Of a stretch of 64,000 nucleotides of DNA, positions 56,002 to 64,000 are shown one piece after another. Position 1 is the stretch's first letter. Every line of letters begins with the position of its first letter. Origin of the DNA: Rattus norvegicus (taxonomy: Eukaryota > Chordata > Mammalia > Rodentia > Muridae); NCBI RefSeq assembly GCF_036323735.1, contig NC_086023.1, positions 17,223,501-17,287,500 on the forward strand. Direction: 5' to 3'. Position numbers and translations under genes: made by a program. Below the pieces are notes generated by a model. It was not told the origin of the DNA. It made no database searches and was given only the letters and a program-made list of their open reading frames with translations.

Positions 56002-56140
56002 TTTGGAATAATTGGAGTGTATTGGTATTGAAAATTGGGTAGAATTCTACATTGAATCCACCTAGCCCCGGGCTCTTTTCTAGAGGGAGAGGGGGACACT
56101 TTTCAGTGCAATTTCTATCTTATTAATGATTAAGGCAGGT

Positions 56141-57056
56141 CTGCCAATAGGATCTCTGGAGTCCTCAGGGAATAGGGAAAGAAAAGGAAGACAGGTCCCA
56201 GTGGGTGATCAGCTACAGGGCTAGGTATGAGACTGAGAATTGGCACTGGAAGACAGGAAAGAGTAAAAATTGACTACATGATTCCCTGATACCTGTGGCC
56301 ATTGGTTTGCCTGGGATATAGCTTGGGTCTTATCAGGAGAGATAAAGTGATTGGAAGAGAAAAATGGCTGTAGGAGAGGATCTGCTTAGTCCCTTTGTAA
56401 TAAAGACAGAGAAGGAGAGGCTGCAGCAGGTGGTCTGTTAAAATTCTTATATAAGTAAGAAAGGATACATTTGTGATTGCCTTTTGCAGATATCTCATTT
56501 GTCATGGCATGGAAAGCATAGTAGTGGGTGACTGCTCACCTTGAGTCTATCACTAGGAAGTAAGGATAAGGAGTACTGTGCTTTCGGTGGTTTCTCCTTT
56601 TGTCTTTTTATTCCATCTGGGCCTTAGCACAATGGTCAGTTTCCATCAATATTTAGGGAGGGTCTTTATTCTTCTCTTAAACAAGTTTGAAATTGTCCTC
56701 TCAAGTACACCATAAGTGTAATTATAAACCTAGTCAAGTTGACAAGATTAAATACCACAAGTCCATACCTTGTCAACTTGATACCAATATGCCCAACTGT
56801 TAAGTCATATTATCCTACTGTCTCTGAAAGTCTTATACTCATTTCATAATGCAAATGAATTTAGTCCTTACTAGAGTCCTTAAAGTCTTAATAGTTCTCA
56901 CATTGCTTGGAAGACTAAGTTCAAACACTTTCCAAAGATTGAGAATAATCTCTTAATTTTGAGCCCCATTAATAAAAAAAGGTTTTGTTGCTTATATAAA
57001 GGACACGGAGTAAAACTTTCCATTCTCAAAGAGGAAATATGGTAGTATAGTTAAAG

Positions 57057-57110
<54 letters not shown>

Positions 57111-57289
57111 TTAGCAGGGAAAAATAAGACCCTGTGGTTCCATATCCATCATCTAAGGCTCTCATGGGATCATTTGGGCTCATTTGTCTTTGGGAACCCT
57201 ACGTCTTTAGCTCTATTGCCTGAATTAGATGTGGCTTCTTTTTAGTGCTACTCTTCTCCCTGATTGCTGCTTTCTTCAGAAAAATATTG
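56141..57289. other. Mostly unassigned; GA microsatellite and a short inverted repeat
   Basis: No gene seen. TCAAGTTGACAAG (56734-56746) pairs with CTTGTCAACTTGA (56769-56781) across 22 bases. A (GA)n run lies at 57053-57107. Confidence 0.6.
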
Positions 57290-57365
57290 GTTTAGCCATT
57301 GTTCTATTGCTGTGAAGAGACATGATGAACATGGTAACTCTTATAAAAGAAAATGTTTAATTGGT
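57290..57365 (-). repeat. LTR-B-like fragment
   Basis: ccattgttctattgctgtgaagagacatgatgaacatgg is the antisense 3' edge of an LTR-B-like element. 57366-57865 is unassigned. Confidence 0.45.
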
Positions 57366-57867
57366 ACTGGCTTACAATTCTAACTCTATTACTCATTTTG
57401 ATGAAGTCTTGCCTTCAATGAACTTTTTCTGTTGTTCAGAATCTCTCAATGGCATTATTTTCTTTAACAATTACAGATACTTTGTACTTAACTTGCCTGC
57501 AGCTTTAACTTCCTTCTCTTACAGTCATATGCATCATATGTCTATGATGTAATGAGGTTTTGGGACCTTTCCTAACCCAAGTACATAGTTTCATAGGTTC
57601 CTCTTTCACTGTTTGCTCTTCCTCACTGGGTAAATGCAGTAATCACTAACAATGTCACAGCTGGAATGCTGAAATTTCCTTTGCCAAATAACTTAGTCCA
57701 CTGCTTTTGAATTAAGCCACATTCAGATTTTCAAGATACAGCAGACCGTACTCATATTCTTTGCCAGCATATAACAAATATGGATCCTAGGCCAAGTAAC
57801 TGTAGAACCTTTATGCTCTGAAATCTTATAAACACAGGGCATTGTTTTCATGGAACCTTGGTTGCAT

Positions 57868-58215
57868 TAGTTACTTTTCTTATTGCTAAGACAAAAAATC
57901 TGGTTAAAGTAACTTAAGGGAGAGTTTCTTTTGGTTTAAAGTTTGAGGTGTGATTGATTGTAAGACCAACTCCAGCTGTAACAGCGGAAGCATGAGCTCC
58001 CCGGCCACACTGTCCTGTCCACAGCCAGAAATCAGACAAGTGTTGTTGCTTTCCATGCTTTTACCTAGGAGGGTAGCCATTAAGTGGTGCTGTCTATATT
58101 CAGGTTGAAATTTTCAACATCAGTCAAACTTCTCCTGGACACACATAAATATACCAAGTTATTCTACATCCATCAAGTTGATGATCAGGAAGTATTATCA
58201 TACTGAACTAGCAAA
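57868..58215 (-). repeat. Rodent LTR-like fragment
   Basis: ttagttacttttcttattgctaagaca through 'ctccagctgtaacagcggaagcatgagc' and 'catcaagttgatgatcagg' resembles the antisense LTRs above, diverged. A related piece may lie at 58360-58545. Confidence 0.45.
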
Positions 58216-58589
58216 TTCCCTGGGATGGCTTATTGAACTCTTCTTGTACTCCAGGCCTTCCATAGCCCAGAACTACAAAACAAGTTCCAAAGGACTATTG
58301 CACGAAGCCATATTATTGCAATGACCCCAAATTTTGGAACTTTTTTTCTGTCTTATTTTTATGCTTGATATGACCAAGTATCTGATAAGAAGAAAATTAA
58401 AAGAGGTAAGATTTATTATAGCTCATGGCACGAGAGGGTATTATCCACTATGGAAAAGCATGATAACCAATTGCTTACAGTAATAGGAGTACACAGCAGT
58501 TGCTGGCTTATAGTTCGGTGGATCAGGGAGCAGAACAGGTAATATATATCTATATAAATATATATCTATATAATATATATTTTGTGTGT

Positions 58590-58760
58590 CTGTGTGCACC
58601 TGTATGTGTCTGTATAAGTATGTATGTATGTATGTATGAGCAGAACAAATGAAAAATATCTTATTTGTGACTGTGTGTCTTTCTCTGTGTGTCTCTATGT
58701 ATGTCTGTATGTGTATGTTTCTCTATGTGTATCTGTCTGTCCCTTTGTATGTGTGTCAAT
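58590..58760 (+). repeat. TATG/TGTC-rich simple-sequence region
   Basis: A TATG run (58617-58638) followed by mixed TGTGTC/TATG words. Confidence 0.85.
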
Positions 58761-58764
58761 GTAT

Positions 58765-58905
58765 TTGGGTGTGTATACATATGTGGAAGTCAGAGGATAG
58801 CCCTGGAGAATTGATCCTTTCCTTCCACCATGGGTGCTAGGATTGAACTCAGGTTGTCAGATTTTCGCAGCAAATGCTTTTACTTACTGATCTGATTTGC
58901 CAGCA
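58765..58905 (-). repeat. B3-type SINE, diverged
   Basis: gtggaagtcagaggatagcc, 'ccaccatgggtgctaggattgaactcaggttgtc' and 'gcagcaaatgcttttacttactgatctg'. Confidence 0.7.
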
Positions 58906-59074
58906 TAGAACATTCCAAAAATTCTTGACTCTTAAGGGTAAGCATAAGTCACACCCTTATGTATGAGGGACATTTTCTCTTCCTTTTAATTTTATGTCTT
59001 TCTAACCTGTTTCCAAGTCATGCAAATATATTCCTTTGACGGTTCAAAAATAAATTCAAAAAATATTTTTGAGT

Positions 59075-59150
59075 GTGCTGTGAATTCAACCTAGGATTAT
59101 CCTTGGTCATGCTAACCACATACTCTGCTACTGAAGTACACTCTCAGACT
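59075..59150 (-). repeat. tRNA-derived SINE remnant (ID-like)
   Basis: tgtgaattcaacctaggattatcc ... 'catactctgctactgaagtacactctcag' is an eroded antisense ID-like body. Confidence 0.45.
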
Positions 59151-59291
59151 CCTTAGATCAGTTTTGATTGACTATGGGTTTAGAAGTAAATACAGCACAT
59201 GTGCGTATACAGTTGCTATAATGTTCTCCCCATTTTCCATTCTCATAAACCTAACAATACTTTATTAAGTTAGGGATCTATATTGTAATCC

Positions 59292-59350
59292 TCAAGGGCA
59301 GAGATGTAGCTCAGTGCTAAAGAATACACTTTGTATCCAGGATTCCCATC
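59292..59350 (+). repeat. tRNA-derived SINE remnant (ID-like)
   Basis: GGGCAGAGATGTAGCTCAGTGCTAAAG keeps the tRNA A-box-like head; the rest is diverged. Confidence 0.5.
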
Positions 59351-59452
59351 TGAAATCTCTGTGTTCTCTTAGGTGTATGAATGGCTCAAGAGCACAATGA
59401 ACATCAAAAGACATTCTTCTGTGGATCATTAAGGAAGACTTAAAGGCTTCTT

Positions 59453-59620
59453 TCAGGCTGGTAATAGCCCAGCCAGCAAAGGAATTAGTGCCAAATAACC
59501 CTTATGACCTGAAGTCAATCCCTGGAACTCATATAGGGTGGGAGAAGAGAATGAACTCTTAAAGGTTGTCTTCTAACCTTAACATGTGTATTGTGGTATG
59601 TGTGCAAATCCTACCTTCCA
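59453..59620 (+). repeat. B3-type SINE with microsatellite tail
   Basis: tatgacctgaagtcaatccctggaactcatatagg and 'ggttgtcttctaaccttaacatgtgtattgtgg', a sense B3 whose tail runs into the AC repeat. Confidence 0.65.
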
Positions 59621-59786
59621 AACACACACACACACACACACACACACCTCACACTCACACTCACACACTCATACAAATATACCCAGTATACTCACATACA
59701 TATATACATACATACACACACACACACTCACCCCCCTACTCATACAGTCACATATATTACTACTACTACTATTACTACTACTACTG
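59621..59786 (+). repeat. (AC)n and (TAC)n simple repeats
   Basis: AC-rich runs from 59621 to about 59735, then TAC/TAT triplets (59755-59786). 59787-60555 shows no gene. Confidence 0.95.
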
Positions 59787-60559
59787 AATAGAAATTAAAG
59801 TGCTCCTTTAAAAGGAGAGGGCTGGGTATAGAAATCACCAGATTATACTCAGAAAGGAAAGTCTTATCCAGTCAATTGCATGAAGAAGAGCAGAGCTCTG
59901 CATGGAGTGACTGGTTACTCACAGAACTGGAAGTAAAGCTAAGTTTCATTTTAGTTCTGCCATTCCCACTTGGAGCTCCATGGAGGATCAGGTAGGGAAT
60001 ACCAACCAGGATGCATTGGCATGGCCTGCAGACAGAGAGCAAAGACATGCATGCACCCCCTCACTGTTCCAGTCAGTGCCTGTGTGTGGGAGGGAGCCTA
60101 ATACAGTGCTCAGTAGGATGCAGGGCTCTGACATCTGTGTACACAGCTGGACCCAATTTCTCTTCCTGCCCAGCCCAAGCCTCTAGGTGTTGGCCCCTGT
60201 GCAACTGGCTTCATTTTCTAAATTTATAAAAGCTGTTCGCCTTATTCATCTCTACTGATCTTTTTGTGCAAGCAGCATCATTTATCATGCAGTACTATGT
60301 ACCTGAAAGGCAGGAGGCACAGAATGACTGTAGAATCCCATCTCATCACTACTTACCACCTTGCCGTAGACCTCAGAAAAAGATCTCATCTTTTACAGTA
60401 TCATTTTCTTCCTTTTTGGGAGGATAATTCTTAAATGTTCTATGAAAATTATATAAGTAAGTCGTTGTTACCAGATTATGTAAAACTACATAGAACATTA
60501 CATAGAGATGTGGATTAAAGTCATGTGAGCCTGTTGGCCACAGCTATGTTACAAGGGCT

Positions 60560-60703
60560 TTGACTCCAGAAAAGGATGTTGGATCCCCTGGAGCTGGAGT
60601 TACAAGTGGATATGAAGTTAATGCTACCTGATGTGGGTGCTAAGAATAGGTCCTCTGAAAGAGCCCAATGCATTGTTAACTACTTAGCTGTCCCTTTAGC
60701 CCT
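60560..60703 (-). repeat. B3/B2-type SINE, diverged
   Basis: ttggatcccctggagctggagttacaagtgg, 'gatgtgggtgctaagaataggtcctctgaaag' and 'taactacttagctgtccctttagccc'. Confidence 0.7.
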
Positions 60704-60722
60704 TATAAGGACTTTCTTTTTT

Positions 60723-61270
60723 TTCTTTTAATTGAAAGTAAATTTTATGCAGTATATTCTGATTATAGTTTCCTCTCCTGCATCTCCACCCAGATCATCA
60801 CACCCTCTTTCTCTTTAGAAAATAAACAAGTACATTAAAAAATACATTTAAAGAGCAAAAAAAAAAGCATATAATATATAAGCAAAAGACAAGATAGAAA
60901 AAAATGGCCAAATAAAACATGGTGAGACAAAACCCAAACCAAAACCCAAACCAAAATCCTTCATAAACACCAATGAGTTTGTTTTGTGTTGTCCACCCAC
61001 TTCTGGTCACAGGGTTTACCCTTAAATGTGGTTTATATGCACAGTGAGCCTCCGTGGGAGAAAAGTAATTTTTTCTTTTGCAAGCAGTTGTCAGTTGGAG
61101 ATAGCTTCTGGGTTACGGATGAGACCTCATGTCCACTTTTCACTCTCACTGCTGAGGCCCCATCTGTTTTGGACCTGTACAGGCCCTGTGCATGCTGCTC
61201 TGGTCTCAGTGAATTCACATACACATCAATCCTGCTGTGTCTGGACTTTGTAAAGGCCCTAAAGTGATTT
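60723..61270 (-). mobile_element. Lx-type L1 3' region
   Basis: attttatgcagtatattctgattatagtttcc, the A-rich stretch 60823-60960 (with two AAACCCAAACC units) and 'aaatgtggtttatatgcacagtgagcctccgtgggag' are an older murine L1 3' UTR in reverse. 61271-61899 is unassigned. Confidence 0.6.
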
Positions 61271-61899
61271 TTCTCTGTGTAGGCACAGGATGCATTACAA
61301 GTCTTGCATATATGTGCACATTTATCTAGCAAAACTTACTTTTATTATTCATTGAAATTGTAACAACTCAGCCCAAATATTTCAGGCAGAATTTCTTCAG
61401 TGATAGCGCATCCGTCAGTGGGTTGCCACCAATTCCTTTCTTGAGCTTCTGAGACCAATCATCTCTGTTTTGCATTGAAGTAGCTTATGTGACCATCTTC
61501 CTTCTCACCTTTAAGACTCCCCCACCCCCGCCCATAACCTTCCTGAATTCTTCCATAGTTTATTATGGGAGAATCTCTTTTTGATTATTTATAGCTAATA
61601 TATGTTATATATTCATATAAAGACTGACAAAAAATCAAGACGTACAATACCCAGTAAGTGTTACGTTTTTTACCTCACAATGAGAATTTACAAGATATTA
61701 AGAGCATTTACTGTGAGTTTGAAAGTAGTCTGTGAATCCAGAATTAGAAGAGAAATAGTTTCATGGGAGAGGACTGTCCAACATTTTAGAAAATAGTTAA
61801 AGTGTCATTATTGACAATCAACTAGCTGGTTCCTTTTGTCCATCCAGACAGAAACATCCATGGAGCACGACAGCTCTACAAGTTCAAGCCTTTAGATGG

Positions 61900-62125
61900 C
61901 ACTGATTCTCAACCTTCCCAATGGTGCAACCCCTTAGTACATAGTTCTTCAAGTTGCGGTGACCCTCAACCTTAATATTAATTTTGTTCCTACTTCATAA
62001 TGTAAATTTGCTACTGTTATCAATCATAACGTAAATATCAGTGTTTTCTGATGGTCTTAGATGACTCTTGTGAAAGCATTGTTTGATCCCCAAAGGGGTT
62101 TCAACCCACAGGTGGAGAATCGCTG
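61900..62125. mobile_element. Non-autonomous hAT-type DNA transposon (URR1-like)
   Basis: Ends CACTGATTCTCAACC (61900) and, inverted at the right, CAGCGATTCTCCACCTGTGG (62125 leftward) give imperfect terminal inverted repeats. The interior (gttgcggtgaccctcaacc, gatccccaaaggggtttcaaccc) fits a small hAT element common in rodents. TTTAGA occurs on both sides (61891 and 62127), compatible with an eroded 8-bp TSD. No transposase. Confidence 0.75.
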
Positions 62126-62380
62126 TTTTAGAGCTTCAGTTACCCTCATGTTTGTCTGCAGCAGGTGCGAATTACAACAGGTGTGCTTCAAGTGTCTGTC
62201 TTTGTGTGCAGGCCTTGGTTACAGAAACCTTAGGCCTCTACATGGAGTTCTTGTGGAGGCTTAGGAGGCAAGATTCTGCAGTTCTTGATAAATGACATTG
62301 AGACTTTTGGGCAAGCATAGATATTGAAATTCCAGGAGACAGTATTGTGACTTACATGTAGGCCTAGGAAGACAGGATTC

Positions 62381-62842
62381 TTTTTTTTTCTTTTTTTTCT
62401 TTATTAACTTGAGTATTTCTTATTTACATTTCGAATGTTATTCCCTTTCCCGGTTATTCCTCCCCACATTATCACCCTCCCCCCAACAATCACGTTCACT
62501 GGGGGTTCAGTCTTGGCAGGACCAAGGGCTTGCCCTTCCACTGGTGCTCTTACTAGGCTATTCATTGCTACCTATGAAGTTAGAGTCCAGGGTCAGTCCA
62601 TGTATAGTCTTTGGGTAGTGGCTTAGTCCCTGGAAGCTCTGGTTGGTTAGCATTGTTGTTTATATGAGCCCCTTCAAGCTCTTCCAGTTCTTTCTCTGAT
62701 TCCTTAAACAGGGGTCCCGTTCTCAGTTCAGTGGTTTGCTGCTGGCATTCGCCTCTGTATTTGCTGTATTCTGGCTGTGTCTCTCAGGAGAGATCTACAT
62801 CCGGTTCCTGTCGGCCTGCACTTCTTTGCTTCATCCATCTTG
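62381..62842 (-). mobile_element. 5'-truncated L1 3' end
   Basis: T-rich tail on the left, canonical L1 3' end (ttattaacttgagtatttcttatttacatttcgaatg) and 3' UTR up to 'tcatccatctt'. GGAAGACAGGATTC at 62367-62380 and 62843-62856 is a perfect 14-bp TSD. Confidence 0.95.
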
Positions 62843-62856
62843 GGAAGACAGGATTC

Positions 62857-62898
62857 GCTCCTACACCTTATCCTATCTCTCCCCATTCCCTCCCACCC

Positions 62899-62964
<66 letters not shown>

Positions 62965-63020
62965 CTTTCCTATGCCCTGAATAAACTCTAGTCTATATTG
63001 TACCATATTGTGGCTGGTCC
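62857..63020 (+). repeat. LTR-C-like element (label mine), source type of the retroposed copy at 31103
   Basis: A (TC)n tract (62901-62961), then CCTATGCCCTGAATAAACTC-TAGTCTATA and further sequence (ttgtaccatattgtggctggtccctcagagg). AATAAA at about 62980 would be its poly(A) signal. The left part begins before the L1 insertion at 62381. 63021-63285 is unassigned. Confidence 0.55.
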
Positions 63021-63289
63021 CTCAGAGGGGTAAGGGATGACTCAGCATGGGTGCACAGAGGCACCCCCTTCCACCACACCTTACCACGCCTCCTCCAAAC
63101 ATATTCTTTCTTTCTTATCTTTTTATACAATACAAGACTAACAGCATTCTGAAAAGAATTCTTGGTGACCAGAGCCTGACCAGAGCCTGAACATTATATC
63201 CTCTGGCTCCTTACAGCTTCTTATACTTCTTTGGTCACTTCTTCTTTTATTTTTAGAATTCCTAAAATTATATCAGTATTCGTTATTAT

Positions 63290-64000
63290 TATTATTGGAT
63301 ACTTTTTATTTATATTTCAAATGTTTATTCTTTTTCCTGGTTTCCTGGCCATAAGCCCCCATCTCATCCCCTTCCCCCTTCTTTAATAAGGGTGTTCCTC
63401 CTCCCCAACTATCCTCCGTTTGTGCCTCCCCCCCCCCCCCGATATTACCCTGCACTGGGGGGTCTAGCCTTGGCAGGACCAAGGACTTCTTGTCCCACTG
63501 GTGCTCAACAAGGTCATCCTCTGCTACATATGCAGCTGGAGCCATGGGTCTGTCCATGTGTACTCTTTGGGTAGTGGTTTAGCCCCTGGAATCTGGTTTG
63601 TTGGTATTGTTGTTCTTATGGGGTTGCAAACCCCTTCAGTTACTTCAGTCCTTTCTCTAACTCCTGCCATGGGGACCCGATTCTCAGTTTAATGGCTTGC
63701 TGCTGGCATTTGCCTCTGTATTTGTCACACTCTGGCTGAGCCTCTCAGGAGACAGCTATATCAGGCTCCTGTCAGCATGCACTTCTTGGATTCATCAATA
63801 TTATCTAGTTTTGGTTGCTGTATACATATGGGTTGGATCCCAAGGTGGGGCAGGCTCTGAATGGCCATTCCTTCAGTCTCTGCTCCAAACTTTGTCTCCA
63901 TATCCCCTCCTATGAATATTTTTGTTCCACCTTTTAAGAAGGAGTGAGGCATCTGTACTTTGGTAGTCCTTCTTCTTGAGCTTCATGTGGTCTGTGGATT
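63290..64000 (-). mobile_element. Lx-type L1 3' region, runs off the window
   Basis: ttggatactttttatttatatttcaaatg, a C-run (63429-63441), 'cactggtgctcaacaaggtcatcctctgctac', 'gctgctggcatttgcctctgtatttg' and 'cttcttcttgagcttcatgtggtctgtgg' form an antisense Lx-like L1 that continues past 64000. Confidence 0.7.

Larger units (their letters stand above)
52760..56140 (-). mobile_element. Old L1 ORF2-derived sequence, interrupted
   Basis: Pieces 52760-53167, 53594-54380, 55045-55788 and 56002-56140 form one decayed antisense L1 reading from the ORF2 end back into the RT domain (tttgatttgcatttccctgatg, cttttcccattctccaggttgctg, ttagccatt..., atgatcatggcggatgatct). Insertions are a young sense L1 3' end, an LTR-like block and a CTT/CTC tract. 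Confidence 0.75.

Noticed and set aside
55734..56099. Open frames rich in leucine (+) or glutamate/glycine (-) across the CTT/CTC tract
   Set aside because: Purely the product of a microsatellite inside an old L1; no start context, domain or exon signals.
1..64000. CRISPR array, operon, toxin-antitoxin or other prokaryotic system
   Set aside because: Spaced identical repeats, ribosome-binding sites and compact gene order are absent; all content is mammalian.

Overview
This is a gene-poor mammalian intergenic or intronic window, almost certainly from rat (Rattus). The species call rests on four young ID (BC1-type) SINEs with long A tails and 9-16 bp target-site duplications (TSDs), rat-type L1s with ~600 bp promoter monomers, B1/B2/B3/B4 SINEs and many rodent LTRs. 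I found no intact host protein-coding gene and no exon I can defend. The only host-gene sequence is retrocopies of Tiprl, Rps15 and Rngtt. No bacterial, CRISPR or operon-like system is present. What the window holds is a layered record of retrotransposition.

Layout. 1-~4160: wreck of a gammaretrovirus-like provirus (gag capsid/nucleocapsid, RT thumb/connection, RNase H, integrase, env, start of the 3' LTR) with two large internal deletions; its 5' end lies outside the window. 4410-4785: a class-II-type LTR followed by a tRNA-Phe-like primer-binding site. 5.1-10.9 kb: scattered SINEs, LTR fragments and a tRNA-Lys-like primer-binding site at 10501. 10967-19507: a three-level nest. One LTR copy ('LTR-A', my label) is split by an antisense Tiprl retrocopy, whose 3' UTR is split by a nearly complete sense L1 (L1 #1, 11143-17578). 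20.4-24.9 kb: old antisense L1 sequence holding an Rps15 retrocopy. 25.5-~27.4 kb: a 5'-truncated Rngtt retrocopy. 29-34.9 kb: an ancient antisense L1, a polyadenylated retrocopy of an LTR-like RNA, two antisense L1 3' ends and a solo class-II LTR with a 6-bp TSD. 35-44 kb: mostly unassigned sequence with LTRs and SINEs. 44056-50319: L1 #2, with two promoter monomers (the first interrupted by a solo gammaretroviral-type LTR with a 4-bp TSD), ORF1 and ORF2, joined at its 3' side to an inverted L1 5' UTR (50320-50755). 51.3-56.1 kb: a split antisense LTR-A and an old antisense L1 with nested insertions and a 210-bp CTT/CTC tract. 57-64 kb: LTR pieces, SINEs, a small hAT-type DNA transposon and antisense L1 3' ends running off the window.

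How the parts relate. L1 is the common engine. Its ORF1p/ORF2p machinery explains the ID, B1 and B2 insertions, the three retrocopies and the retroposed LTR-like RNA (A tails, 9-16 bp TSDs). The LTR elements used integrase instead (4-bp and 6-bp TSDs). L1 #1 has an intact ORF1 and an ORF2 broken by one single-base deletion, so it is the closest to functional but not autonomous as read. The most unusual items are the LTR>Tiprl>L1 nest, the non-canonical 3' end of L1 #1, the L1 #2 inverted junction, the pol-env in-frame fusion of the provirus, and L1 ORF1 coiled-coil indels of exactly one heptad.
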